Both the position numbers and the translations under genes were made by a program. A DNA stretch of 64,000 bases from Pseudochelatococcus lubricantis. Its GTDB lineage: Bacteria; Pseudomonadota; Alphaproteobacteria; Rhizobiales; Beijerinckiaceae. Positions 53,801 through 61,162 of this stretch are shown here, piece by piece. Location of the stretch: the NCBI RefSeq assembly GCF_042432495.1, contig NZ_JBHLXC010000006.1, forward strand, positions 561,206 to 625,205. Direction: 5' to 3'. Every line of letters begins with the position of its first letter. The stretch's first letter is position 1. Under the pieces are notes generated by a model that made no database searches, was not told the origin of the DNA, and saw only the letters and a list, made by a program, of their open reading frames with translations.

Positions 53801-54314
53801 CGTCATGACCGGCGGCAAGGGCGCCGACACCTTCCTGTTCGATGCCGCCGACCAGTCCGGCGCGCGCCAGATCGACCTCGTCACCGACTTCAACATCGGC
53901 GAGGGCGACAAGCTGGCGTTCGACGGCCTCGGCGTGCACCAGCAGGCGAGCGGCCGCGGCACCTCGCAGGCGTTCACCAACGGCGTGCTGACCAACACGA
54001 TCTCGAACATGCTGAGTTCGCTGACCAACGACGTGGCGCTGGCGACGACCTACGTGGCGAGCGTGATGGGCCAGAACAGCGTGGCGGCATTCCGCTTCGA
54101 CGACAACTGGTATGTCGTTCAGACGGGCGACCGCACGGGCAACATCAACGGGCTGAGCAACGCGCTGACGATGCTGAACCCCACGGGCCTGCGCACGGTG
54201 AACAACATGGCGGAAGGCAATCTGTCGATCGAGAACGTGGTCGAACTCGACCTGGTGGGCACGACCGCGATCCGCGACCTCGGCCAGATCGTCGGCTACG
54301 ACCTGGTCGCATAA
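47811..54314 (+). CDS. Giant RTX protein with glycerophosphodiester phosphodiesterase domain
   Basis: 2167 residues. Residues 1-240 are a GDPD domain with the catalytic set H10 R11, E36, D38 and H51 (FAHRGTN, AETDFRL, SYHDD). It would split glycerophosphodiesters into glycerol-3-phosphate and an alcohol. Residues 250-326 are RTX calcium-binding nonapeptides (GGAGNDRLVGGSGDD). Then come about five copies of a 170-residue module (IGTDLIVNGSFEDVS to ALDDVHFVK) alternating with cadherin/VCBS-like units (SDPDGD, YTPAAGFTGEDSFTF), a T1SS-143-like domain, and a C-terminal RTX stretch (about 1970-2010). No Sec signal: type I secretion is expected, but no exporter genes are in the window. GGAG before the ATG at 47811 sets the start. 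Confidence 0.9.
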   Translation: MSDDAVLFAHRGTNPYLDNSIDAYRWGFNYGADYAETDFRLTKDGVLVSYHDDLALGIANMTYAEVRAQVPTIVTLDELIALTKEMSIDTGRKLGILIETKSTDYATHEAAIKTLIAHDFADPERIIIQSFGSELPDVRNKLMPQYGVNLPLVQLTGGSLTPENIAYYATYADGVAPVMSLLTPQLVAAAHAAGLVVNGWTVDGTLADVQNALNLGVDGIIADNTQWSRPALEKLVNDATVVYGTERWDVVNGTAGADRLYAMQGDDILRAGDGDDVLYGDGGNDLLFGGAGNDRLVGGSGDDFLSGGEGKDVLDGGAGNDVIVATGDEVIFRAGDGIDLVSLDSTSTIRFEGIVPADISVIRDGNNLIIRSGSDALILRDGVDPAHQPASITTADGLKLTGAELAALAVPGTDAEVAALLPDLEAKLASAPALAAPSTIPIGTDLVADGDFGNGVLAQKIADAETGAIYRLSFSLTDLPTDDDGVRVLWGGKVIYEGIPSGTGSKLHFIVNGGAGNGSNELVFEGAGESFGATLDNVHLVKLSDPMLPSPSNVVPEAPGADLLISPGIPFIGKVAATDANGDELTYSLSEAPAHGTLVFKENGAYRYTPASGFSGADSFTFLVNDGRGGIVESTVNLTVAQSVLLGTDLIVNGSFEDVSINGSFEEVSGELSPAWWGYYNDNGVVAGWADINGNRIEIVNAPENQNNVKPKDGAFFFDLDGYGKLSEIGQTVVGVEQGAIYELKFSIADGDARTDDDGVQVLWGGKVIFEGMPSSNAWATVALELVGGAGDGSNTLIFKGTGAANWFGAALDEVSLRKIANVGEPAPDNRAPDAVDGNAEGPQNGVISGRLTASDPDGDTSLVFSLREGPAHGTVRVYTDGTYKYTPAAGFTGEDSFTFVVNDAHGGTDTATLSLTVSPADVPVGTDLIVNGSFEDVSESSDSNGPSDWGYRNLDGAIVGWTDLNNGIEQHWDNYGGVTAKDGRFWIDMDSSNLAARHRIGQTITSVETGATYRVTFSLSDSDNVRDDDGLRVLWNGEEIFNGLPPQTSASWTTYSFDVVGGSGDGSNRLEFIDTGAPDSWGAGVALDDVHFVKTANVGEPAPDNRAPDAVDGNAEGLRNAVISGRLTASDPDGDTSLVFSLREGPAHGTVRVYTDGTYKYTPTAGFIGKDSFTFLVNDGHGGTDTATLSLTVSSPTPVNVPIGTDLIVNGSFEDVSESSDNNGPSDWGYRNLDGTILGWTNVNNNRIEQHWDNYGGVTAKDGRFWIDMDSSNLAARHRIGQSIANVETGATYQVTFSLSDSDNVRDDDGVRVLWNGEEIFNGVPPQTSASWTTYSFDVIGGSGDGSNRLEFIDTGAPDSWGAGAALDDVHFVKTANAHSSVAIGTDLIVNGSFEDVSESSGNNGPSDWGYRNLDGTILGWTNVNNNRIEQHWDNYGGVTAKDGRFWIDMDSSNLAARHRIGQSIANVETDATYRVTFSLSDSDNVRDDDGVRVLWNGVEIFNGLPPQTSASWTTYSFDVIGGSGDGSNRLEFIDTGAPDSWGAGVALDDVHFVKIANVGDSLPDNRAPDAVDGNAEGLRNAVISGRLTASDPDGDASLIFSLREEPSHGAVLVYTDGTYKYTPATGFTGEDSFTFLVNDGRGGSTEAKVRLTVSAPNSAPVASDDGHLDTEYGTALTIKASVLLANDTDADGDTLTIRSVTAGAGGTVALDDDGNVVFTPAEGFSGGATFTYTVTDGKGGTANATVTVQVAELDTVPTAGYSGDVWLLEGDAVTSKTGQFEFDGGANNGVVTDLGWGPEGGAYDVGNGTTVVPLTSNGLPVSVSHEDKGPLTLIGRASDGNEVFRVSATETGAYTVSLSGTLDHPDAGLSGADDALRLRISFTVTDTDGDMASGYIQFDIRDQEEGVLYDISANQFGGKDIYLHDADALVPILGTDAIDRVFYDGEKATVVLPDNIEQGTLLDAAKDSSLFGGAGDNTLAGNAFDNVIRGGAGRDVMTGGKGADTFLFDAADQSGARQIDLVTDFNIGEGDKLAFDGLGVHQQASGRGTSQAFTNGVLTNTISNMLSSLTNDVALATTYVASVMGQNSVAAFRFDDNWYVVQTGDRTGNINGLSNALTMLNPTGLRTVNNMAEGNLSIENVVELDLVGTTAIRDLGQIVGYDLVA
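50585..52487 (+). repeat. Three near-identical ~520-base modules inside the giant gene
   Basis: Copies at about 50585-51105, 51423-51944 and 51965-52487 are nearly identical at DNA level over most of their length (from GGCACCGACCTCATCGTCAA to the codons for DDVHFVK). Two older, diverged copies lie at about 49138 and 49750. A cadherin-like unit separates the first two, but only a short linker (HSSVA) separates the second and third, which points to recent unequal duplication. Confidence 0.9.
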
Positions 54315-54345
54315 GCCGGTCAGCCCAGCGATACAACAAACAGTA

Positions 54346-54378
54346 CAGGGGGAGGTCACCGAAGGGTGCCTCCCCCTG
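54346..54378 (+). terminator. Terminator after the giant gene
   Basis: CAGGGGGAGG (54346-54355) and CCTCCCCCTG (54369-54378) form a perfect 10-base stem with a 13-base loop, 32 bases after the stop. No long T run follows. Confidence 0.65.
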
Positions 54379-54393
54379 CCCATATGTCAGCAC

Positions 54394-54600
54394 CATCGCC
54401 GGATCGAGATTTATGTTCCGGCCGAATAGCGCCAGCGGCTATTACGTGCCCCCCCTCCTTCCCGACGGCAGACTTGTGGCGCGTGTCGACATCAAGTCGG
54501 ACCGCGAGAGGCCGCATCTTCCCGCGCATGCCATCCATCCCGAACCGGTGCCGGCCACGAACGGCATGGCCGTTCTCTTCTACGGACTTGCCGGCACGCG
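54394..54600 (+). pseudogene. Decayed C-terminal fragment of a YcaQ-like winged-helix DNA glycosylase
   Basis: Reading from 54394 gives HRRIEIYVPAE and then a TAG stop at 54427. One frame over, SGYYVPPLLPDGRLVARVDI and KSDRERPHLPAHAIHPEP follow. Together these match the end of YcaQ/DUF1006 proteins, in which an IEIYVPAxKRxxGYYVLPxL-like run is continuous. So a nonsense change and a frameshift have broken the gene, and the rest of it is missing. The region 54315-54804 otherwise holds only the terminator and the cstA leader. Confidence 0.6.
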
Positions 54601-54804
54601 GTGCGCGGAACGGGCCGGCACGGCTGTCTGTCCATGGCTGCCAGCACGCCCGACCCGTGCCCGCCAGCCGTCCGGTCGCCGCCTTCTGCCAGCCGGACCC
54701 GCCAGAGCGACGTTTCTCAAGCTGCGACAATATGATACCGTGCTTGCCGGGCCAGGCGCCCAGACAATGAAAGCAACAAAGCAGCTACGTCTGGAGATAT
54801 CGTC

Positions 54805-56862
54805 ATGTCAGCACACATACGGCAACATGGGCCATGGGTCGTTCTCGGCCTGATCGGCGCATTGAGCCTCGCCATCGTTGCAACGCAACGTGGCGAGCAC
54901 ATCAGCGCGCTATGGATCGTCGCTGCCGCGATCTCCGTGTATCTCATCGCATACCGGTACTACAGCCTGTTCATCGCCCGCCAGGTGATGCAGCTGGATC
55001 CCAATAGGCCCACGCCCGCCGTGCGCCATAACGATGGCCTCGATTACGTGCCCACCAACAAGCACGTCCTGTTTGGCCACCACTTCGCGGCCATCGCGGG
55101 GGCCGGACCTCTCGTCGGGCCGGTGCTGGCCGCGCAGGTCGGCTATCTGCCGGGCACGCTGTGGATTCTGGCCGGCGTGGTGCTCGCCGGCGCGGTGCAG
55201 GACTTCATGGTGCTGTTCGTGTCGATGCGCCGTGACGGCCGCTCGCTCGGCGAGCTGGTGCGCTCCGAGCTTGGCCCGATCCCCGGTGTCATCGCGCTTG
55301 TCGGCGCGTTCATGATCATGGTCATCATCCTGGCCGTCCTGGCGCTCATCGTGGTGAAGGCGCTGGCGGAAAGCCCCTGGGGCACGTTCACGGTCGCCGC
55401 CACCATTCCGATCGCCGTGTTCATGGGCATCTACATGCGCTTCCTGCGGCCGGGCGCTATCGGCGAGGTCTCGGTGATCGGGTTCGTACTGCTGATGCTG
55501 GCGATCATCTACGGCCGCAACATCGCCGAGGATCCGACGCTTTCCGCCTGGTTCACGTTCACCGGCGTGGAGCTGACGTGGCTGCTCATCGGCTACGGCT
55601 TCGTTGCCTCGATCCTGCCCGTGTGGCTGTTGCTTGCGCCGCGCGACTATCTTTCCACCTTCCTCAAGATCGGCGCGATCGCCTGCCTTGCGCTCGGCAT
55701 TCTCGTCGTCGCGCCTGATCTGCGCATGCCAGCGCTGACGCGGTTCGTCGACGGCTCGGGCCCCGTCTGGTCCGGCGCGCTGTTCCCGTTCCTCTTCATC
55801 ACCATTGCGTGCGGTGCGGTGTCCGGCTTCCACGCACTCATCTCATCAGGCACGACACCCAAGCTGATCGATAACGAGATCAACGCCCGCTACATCGGTT
55901 ATGGCGGCATGCTGATGGAATCCTTCGTCGCCATCATGGCGCTGGTGGCCGCCTCCATCATCGACCCCGGCGTGTATTTCACCATGAACAGCCCGGCGGC
56001 CATCCTCGGCACCACGCCCGAAACGGCGGCCGCGGCGGTGACGCAGATGGGCTTCCCGATCTCGCCTGAAACGATCGTGCAGACGGCGGCGGATGTAGGG
56101 GAGCACACCATCGTTTCGCGGGCCGGCGGCGCGCCAACGCTCGCGGTCGGCATGGCGCAGATTTTCTCGAATGTCATCGGCGGCAAGGCCATGATGGCGT
56201 TCTGGTATCATTTCGCCATCCTGTTCGAGGCCCTTTTCATTCTGACCGCCGTGGACGCGGGAACGCGGGCCGGCCGCTTCATGCTGCAGGACCTGCTGGG
56301 ACTGGCCGTGCCTTCCATGCGCGAGACCTCCTCGTGGGTGAGTAACGTCGTAGCGACCGCGCTTTGCGTCGCGTTCTGGGGCTTCTTCCTCTATCAGGGC
56401 GTGACGGACCCCTTGGGTGGTGTGAACACGCTCTGGCCGCTCTTCGGCATCTCCAACCAGATGCTCGCCGCTGTGGCGCTGATGCTGTGCACCGTCGTGA
56501 TCTTCAAGATGAAACGCGAACGCTATGCCTGGGTGACGATCATTCCGATGAGCTGGCTCATGGTCTGCACGTTGACGGCGGGGCTGCAGAAGATCTTCCA
56601 TCCCGATCCGCGCGTCGGCTTCCTTTCCCATGCGGATCGTTTCAACGCCGCCATCGACCGCGGCGAACTGCTGGCACCCGCCAAGAACATGGACCAGATG
56701 CATCAGATCGTGTTCAACGACCGGATCGACGCGGCCCTGGCGGGGTTTTTCGTGCTCGTCGTCGTCAGCATTCTGGCGTTCGGAATCGTTTCCTGCTGGC
56801 GTGCGTGGCGCGCCGACCGCTGGACGGCGCACGAAATCGGCGCGCCGACCGTTACCGCCTGA
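54805..56862 (+). CDS. cstA: Carbon starvation protein CstA, pyruvate/peptide transporter family
   Basis: 685 residues with about 16-18 membrane helices. NDGLDYVPTNKHVLFGHHFA, AIAGAGPLVGPVLAAQVGYL, GAVQDFMVLFVSMRRDGRSL and ACGAVSGFHALISSGTTPKL are hallmark CstA/BtsT segments. Family members import pyruvate or peptides with protons when carbon is short. GGAGA eight bases before the ATG supports the start. The small gene at 56996 is its usual partner. Confidence 0.94.
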   Translation: MSAHIRQHGPWVVLGLIGALSLAIVATQRGEHISALWIVAAAISVYLIAYRYYSLFIARQVMQLDPNRPTPAVRHNDGLDYVPTNKHVLFGHHFAAIAGAGPLVGPVLAAQVGYLPGTLWILAGVVLAGAVQDFMVLFVSMRRDGRSLGELVRSELGPIPGVIALVGAFMIMVIILAVLALIVVKALAESPWGTFTVAATIPIAVFMGIYMRFLRPGAIGEVSVIGFVLLMLAIIYGRNIAEDPTLSAWFTFTGVELTWLLIGYGFVASILPVWLLLAPRDYLSTFLKIGAIACLALGILVVAPDLRMPALTRFVDGSGPVWSGALFPFLFITIACGAVSGFHALISSGTTPKLIDNEINARYIGYGGMLMESFVAIMALVAASIIDPGVYFTMNSPAAILGTTPETAAAAVTQMGFPISPETIVQTAADVGEHTIVSRAGGAPTLAVGMAQIFSNVIGGKAMMAFWYHFAILFEALFILTAVDAGTRAGRFMLQDLLGLAVPSMRETSSWVSNVVATALCVAFWGFFLYQGVTDPLGGVNTLWPLFGISNQMLAAVALMLCTVVIFKMKRERYAWVTIIPMSWLMVCTLTAGLQKIFHPDPRVGFLSHADRFNAAIDRGELLAPAKNMDQMHQIVFNDRIDAALAGFFVLVVVSILAFGIVSCWRAWRADRWTAHEIGAPTVTA

Positions 56863-56995
56863 TGCAGGGACCGGTGGGCGCAAGTTCACCGGCCCCGTGG
56901 GGAGGCGCGACCCGTGCGCCGTTCCTCCCCGCCATCGGCTTGTCAGGAAGGGGAAGCCGTTGTCTCAAGCGCGGTTCCCGAAGGAGGCCTGTGTC

Positions 56996-57268
56996 ATGAC
57001 GTTTCTCAAAACACGCAGGGGCGTGCCGCCGGTATCGGCCGATCAGGGCGCCCTCTCCGTTTCCCTGCGCGAGAGCCTCGCCACTTTCGGCAAGTGCTTC
57101 TGCCAGGGCGCGCGCCTCATGGTCGGCATTCCCGACTACGAGACCTATGTGGCCCACGTGCGCCGCACCCATCCCGATCAGGAGCCGATGACATATGCGG
57201 CATTCTTCCGCGACCGGCAGAACGCGCGCTACGGCGGATCGGGCAAGGGCGGCTTTCGCTGCTGCTGA
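56996..57268 (+). CDS. YbdD/YjiX family small protein, CstA partner
   Basis: 90 residues ending in GGFRCC, with MVGIPDYETYVAHVRRTHPD and MTYAAFFRDRQNARYGG. This short family (DUF466) nearly always follows cstA-like genes and is thought to support their transport function. The ATG at 56996 follows GGAGG by eight bases. A short CCCGC-ACAG-GCGGG hairpin lies right after the stop. Confidence 0.9.
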   Translation: MTFLKTRRGVPPVSADQGALSVSLRESLATFGKCFCQGARLMVGIPDYETYVAHVRRTHPDQEPMTYAAFFRDRQNARYGGSGKGGFRCC

Positions 57269-57972
57269 ACCCGCACAGGCGGGCAGGCGAAAATTAGAAA
57301 ACGCTTAAAAACCAGATAGTTATGGCGGCGGACGCAATCGGCAGCGAACCGGTCTCTGTGGGAGCTCCCTGATCATCAGGGAAAATACAGGGAACCCGGC
57401 TGCTTGCGGGCGCCGTTCGGGACTTTTTTACTCAACTATCGTATTGAAATTACGATATATTTTAAGCAAATTCCCTATGCCCCGGAACAGGGAATAGTTT
57501 TCTCGGAACAGGGGATGCGCGGCGGCTTGCAGGAAAAAGCGCAGATAGATCACCGCCGGGTCAACGAAGCGAAGGCGATATATTACCGAAACTATTAACA
57601 GCAATACCACACACTGCTCAATCTCGACATTCACAGTCGGCCTATCATGTCAGAAAATGCGTGCATGAGGCCTTCTCGGCCATTACTGACAAGCCCCTTG
57701 CCGAAGGCAGCGGCGAATTGGGTCTGGGTCTCGAACCATTCGGGAGGCCGTCATTTCCCTTCTCGACCGTGTGGTTGAGAACAAGATGTAGCATCTTCAT
57801 CGCAGCGTCGTTATCAGCAGATCGACTCCCAGACGCACCGTGATCTTGAAATTATCGTGCAAGTCACCGATAACTTAAACGCTAGATGGTCCACCGTGTT
57901 GGCAGGACAACGTTTGAATTTGTCCAAAATTCGACGGCCTGACACGGCATAAGGGAATGACCGGGGTGCTTT
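57269..57972. other. Gene-poor border region with CAGGGAA repeats
   Basis: 704 bases with no convincing gene. It begins with a weak hairpin (57270-57283). TCCCTGATCATCAGGGA (57366-57382) is a perfect palindrome. CAGGGAA occurs at 57377, 57388 and 57488, CAGGGGA at 57509, and the inverse TTCCCTA at 57471. From about 57420 the base composition becomes more AT-rich than the left flank. I looked for a tRNA and found none. Near 57735-57790 a frame reading TIREAVISLLDRVVENKM and stop could be the tail of a lost gene, but I cannot identify it. Confidence 0.5.
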
Positions 57973-58800
57973 ATGTACACAGCAGAAATCAGCCGAACCA
58001 GCCCATCTGCGTTCCTGTTCGTTATCGACCAATCTGGATCGATGGATGAAAGGATGGAAACGGAGCAAACCAAGGCACAATTCGTAGCCGATGTACTGAA
58101 CAAGACCCTCTACCAGCTTGTCATTCGGTGCACTCGCGCAGACGGCGTCCGGAATTATTTCGATGTTGGCGTGATCGCCTATGGGGACTCGGTGCGTTCG
58201 GGTTTTGCTGCTCCGCTAGGAGGCAAAATCCTGCATTCCCTGTCTGACATTGAGGCCAATCCGTTGCGGATCGAAGAGCGCGTCAAGCGCGTTCCCGATG
58301 GCGCCGGGGGGCTGGTAAACCAGCCGACGAAGTTCCCGGTCTGGTTCGATCCGACAAGCCTGGGCGGCACGCCGATGATGGCGGCCATGCGAACAGCAGC
58401 GGAAGCCATCGCGGAATGGTGCGATGCGCACCCGTCGTCCTATCCGCCCACCATCATCCACGTCACCGACGGCGCTTCGACCGATGGCGATCCGTCGGCG
58501 ATTGCGGACGCCCTCAAGCAGATGTCCACTAGCGACGGCGAATGCCTGCTCTTCAATCTGCACATCTCGACGACGGGTGGTCAGCCGGTGGTGTTTCCCG
58601 CTTCGGACAGCGGTCTTGATGAATACGGTCGATTGCTCCTCCGTATGTCCAGCGCCTTCCCCGGTCACCTCGTGCAGGTCGCTCGGGACAAGGGCTATGA
58701 CTCGGTCAGCGGCGAGTCACGCTTCTTCGGCTACAAGGCGGGCTATGAAGTCATCGTGGACTTCTTCGATATAGGCACACGCGCCAGCAACCTGCGGTGA
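57973..58800 (+). CDS. vWA-domain protein, TerY type
   Basis: 275 residues, one von Willebrand A domain. The metal site is complete: DQSGS at 19-23, the Thr of SLGGTPMMAAM, and the Asp of HVTDGAST. TerY proteins bind partners in a metal-dependent way. With the following PP2C phosphatase and kinase genes it forms the TerY-P triad described in tellurite-type stress systems and listed among phage defence candidates. It begins 704 bases after the CstA partner gene and probably starts the operon. Confidence 0.88.
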   Translation: MYTAEISRTSPSAFLFVIDQSGSMDERMETEQTKAQFVADVLNKTLYQLVIRCTRADGVRNYFDVGVIAYGDSVRSGFAAPLGGKILHSLSDIEANPLRIEERVKRVPDGAGGLVNQPTKFPVWFDPTSLGGTPMMAAMRTAAEAIAEWCDAHPSSYPPTIIHVTDGASTDGDPSAIADALKQMSTSDGECLLFNLHISTTGGQPVVFPASDSGLDEYGRLLLRMSSAFPGHLVQVARDKGYDSVSGESRFFGYKAGYEVIVDFFDIGTRASNLR

Positions 58801-58804
58801 TGCG

Positions 58805-59488
58805 ATGCGCGTCCTTCATCGCTGGACGGTGGGGAGGCAAATTGGGGATCCTCACCTGAACGAAGACGCCATCGCGTGTTCCGATTTGAGGGGCATCCAT
58901 GCCGTCAGCGATGGCGCGTCGGAGTCCTTCGCGTCACGCCGGTGGGCCCGCATTCTGGTTTCCCGATACGTCCGACAGCCGGTCATTGACGAAGCGTGGC
59001 TGGCGCGTGCCATCACCTCCTACCATGCGGCCTTCGACCGTGCCGCCATGTCGTGGAGCGCGCAAGCCGCGTTCGACCGGGGCAGCTTCGCCACGCTCCT
59101 TGGCCTGCGGTTCGATCCTGCCGGGGTGTCGATTGTGGGTATCGGAGATTCCCTTGCCGTGCTGGACGACGGCACGGAAATCAGCGCGACGTTCCCCTAC
59201 AGCGAACCGGAGCAATTCCGGGCAAACCCGCTTCTGCTTTCCACCATCCACGACAGGAACGGGGAGATCCTCGACGACGACTTCACGACGCGCTGGCAGC
59301 TGGACGGCGCGTCGAAGCTCTTCTGCATGACGGATGCCATTGGCGCCTGGCTTCTGTCCGACCGGCCCGAGCGGATGGAACGCTTGCGGACCCTTCGGAC
59401 GCGCGCTGACTTCGTCGCTCTGGTCGAAGACGCGCGCGGCGATGGCACGATGCGGCGGGATGACACCACCCTGCTCGTGATCGGTTAG
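58805..59488 (+). CDS. PP2C-family Ser/Thr phosphatase
   Basis: 227 residues. PP2C metal-binding motifs are intact: NEDA near residue 19, SDGASESFASRRWA, GSFATLLGLRF, GIGDSLAVLDDG, MTDAIGAWLL and RRDDTTLLVIG at the end. It should remove phosphate from proteins marked by the kinase encoded next. It starts 4 bases after the vWA gene stop. Confidence 0.9.
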   Translation: MRVLHRWTVGRQIGDPHLNEDAIACSDLRGIHAVSDGASESFASRRWARILVSRYVRQPVIDEAWLARAITSYHAAFDRAAMSWSAQAAFDRGSFATLLGLRFDPAGVSIVGIGDSLAVLDDGTEISATFPYSEPEQFRANPLLLSTIHDRNGEILDDDFTTRWQLDGASKLFCMTDAIGAWLLSDRPERMERLRTLRTRADFVALVEDARGDGTMRRDDTTLLVIG

Positions 59489-59496
59489 GAGGCGCC

Positions 59497-61125
59497 GTGT
59501 CCGCCTACCCGACCATGGACCAGTACAATGACGCGGTTCAGCACCCGCAGACCGCGTTCGGCGATGCCGTCCTGAAGAAAGCGAAGATCGCCACCAACGG
59601 CATGGGCCTTCCCATAGCCCTTGGCGGCGGATTCGCGCTCACCTACACTGCGATGGCCCAGGGCCGGAAATTCGCAATCCGGTGCTTCCATAAGGAAGCG
59701 AAGGGCCTGGAAGCCCGCTATGGGCACGTGGATAAAGGTCTGCGGACGGCGGGCGGTTCGTACTTCGTCGGCTTCGAATACCAGCCGACGGGTATTCTGG
59801 TGAACGGCAGGCGCTATCCCATCGTGAAGATGGACTGGGTGGAAGGCGACACGCTCGGATCGTTCCTCGAAGACAACTATGCCGACAAGGGACGCATAGA
59901 ACGCCTGCGCTTGCAATTCATTGACGTTGAACGGTTCCTGCGGTCAAAGAGGCTTGCGCACGGCGATCTTCAGAATGGCAACGTGCTGGTAAAGTCGGGC
60001 CTGAAGCTTATCGATTACGACGGAATCTATGTGCCGACAATGGCGACCGGACAAGGCGCCGAACTCGGGCACAAGCATTTCCAGCACCCGAAGCGCTCGG
60101 CAGCTGACTTCGGACCGGACATGGATCGGTTTTCGTTCATCGTGATCGATTTGAGCCTCCGGGCCATCGCTCACGATCCAAAGCTATTCTCCAAATACTC
60201 CAACGGCGAAAACATCATCCTCACAGCGAACGATTTCATCGATCCCGGAAATTCCGCCGCGTTCGCCGATCTGGAGGCGGTTCCTGCGCTGGCACGCGAC
60301 ACCACCAATCTCGCGAGCATCTGTGCGGCACCTGTGAAAGGTATTCCGACGCTCGAAGATTTCCTTGCCGCCAGGAACATCCCGGCCGCCGCGATCATCA
60401 TCCGCACGCCCACGGAGGCGCGGGCAGGGAAGAAGGAGGCGGCCTATGTCGGTGCTTATGAGGTGGTCGACGCGACCAGCTTCGCCTTGCTGGCGAAACA
60501 GGTGGGCAATAGAATCGAACTCGTCGGCAAGGTGACGAAGGTCCACGCAGCCAAGACCAAATACAGCAAGCCCTATTGCTTTGTCTTCTTCGACAATGCC
60601 CGGCAGTCGGTCAAGCTGAACATTTGGAGCGACGGACTTGCCAAACTGCCGGATGCACCGTCACAGGCGTGGGTGGGAATGTGGCTGAGTGTGCAAGGGC
60701 TAGTCGATCCAGCATACACCGGCCGCTATGGCACGTCGCTGTCGATCACGATCACGTCGAACAGCCAGATCCGGAAGATCACTGAAACCGAAGCACGGCA
60801 TCGTCTCAGGAGCCCCAGTTCCAGCGGATCGAAAGTAACCGATAATCGGCACCTCCTGGAAGGATTGGGCGCGCCGTCGCGGCCCAGTTCGAGCCGCTCG
60901 CCCGGCAGAACATCTACGGTGCCTCCCCCAACACGGTCGCCCATCCCGCCGCAGTCCAGGAACCAAGCCGTTCTGAATACGATTCGGCAATCAACCGGAT
61001 CATCCTCGCAGTCGACCACGCCTCGGCCCCATCGGCCCGCGCGACAACCAAAGGCCAAGATTCCATGGGGCTGGATAATTTTCGGCGCCGTTGCGCTCTA
61101 TGCAATTATCCGAGCATTAGGCTGA
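59497..61125 (+). CDS. Protein kinase with OB-like domain and C-terminal membrane anchor
   Basis: 542 residues. Kinase domain in about residues 35-300: glycine-rich LGGGFALTY, Lys-containing KFAIRCFHKEAKG, catalytic loop HGDLQNGNVLV near 155, and LIDYDG in place of DFG. A second domain (about 335-430; IELVGKVTKVHAAKTKYSKP, FVFFDNARQSVKLNIWS) looks like an OB fold. Then a Ser/Pro/Arg-rich linker and a final helix WGWIIFGAVALYAIIRALG that probably anchors it in the inner membrane. GTG start with AGGAGG six bases upstream. Third member of the TerY-P triad. Confidence 0.87.
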   Translation: MSAYPTMDQYNDAVQHPQTAFGDAVLKKAKIATNGMGLPIALGGGFALTYTAMAQGRKFAIRCFHKEAKGLEARYGHVDKGLRTAGGSYFVGFEYQPTGILVNGRRYPIVKMDWVEGDTLGSFLEDNYADKGRIERLRLQFIDVERFLRSKRLAHGDLQNGNVLVKSGLKLIDYDGIYVPTMATGQGAELGHKHFQHPKRSAADFGPDMDRFSFIVIDLSLRAIAHDPKLFSKYSNGENIILTANDFIDPGNSAAFADLEAVPALARDTTNLASICAAPVKGIPTLEDFLAARNIPAAAIIIRTPTEARAGKKEAAYVGAYEVVDATSFALLAKQVGNRIELVGKVTKVHAAKTKYSKPYCFVFFDNARQSVKLNIWSDGLAKLPDAPSQAWVGMWLSVQGLVDPAYTGRYGTSLSITITSNSQIRKITETEARHRLRSPSSSGSKVTDNRHLLEGLGAPSRPSSSRSPGRTSTVPPPTRSPIPPQSRNQAVLNTIRQSTGSSSQSTTPRPHRPARQPKAKIPWGWIIFGAVALYAIIRALG

Positions 61126-61162
61126 CGGTGATCAGCCCCCAATAGCGGGTCCATTTTGATTG

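Noticed and set aside
57404..57598. A small 64-codon open frame in the border region
   Set aside because: It covers the CAGGGAA repeats, lacks a ribosome binding site and resembles no protein known to me.
57269..57972. A tRNA gene as attachment site of the accessory region
   Set aside because: No cloverleaf, anticodon arm or 3' CCA pattern could be made out in these bases.
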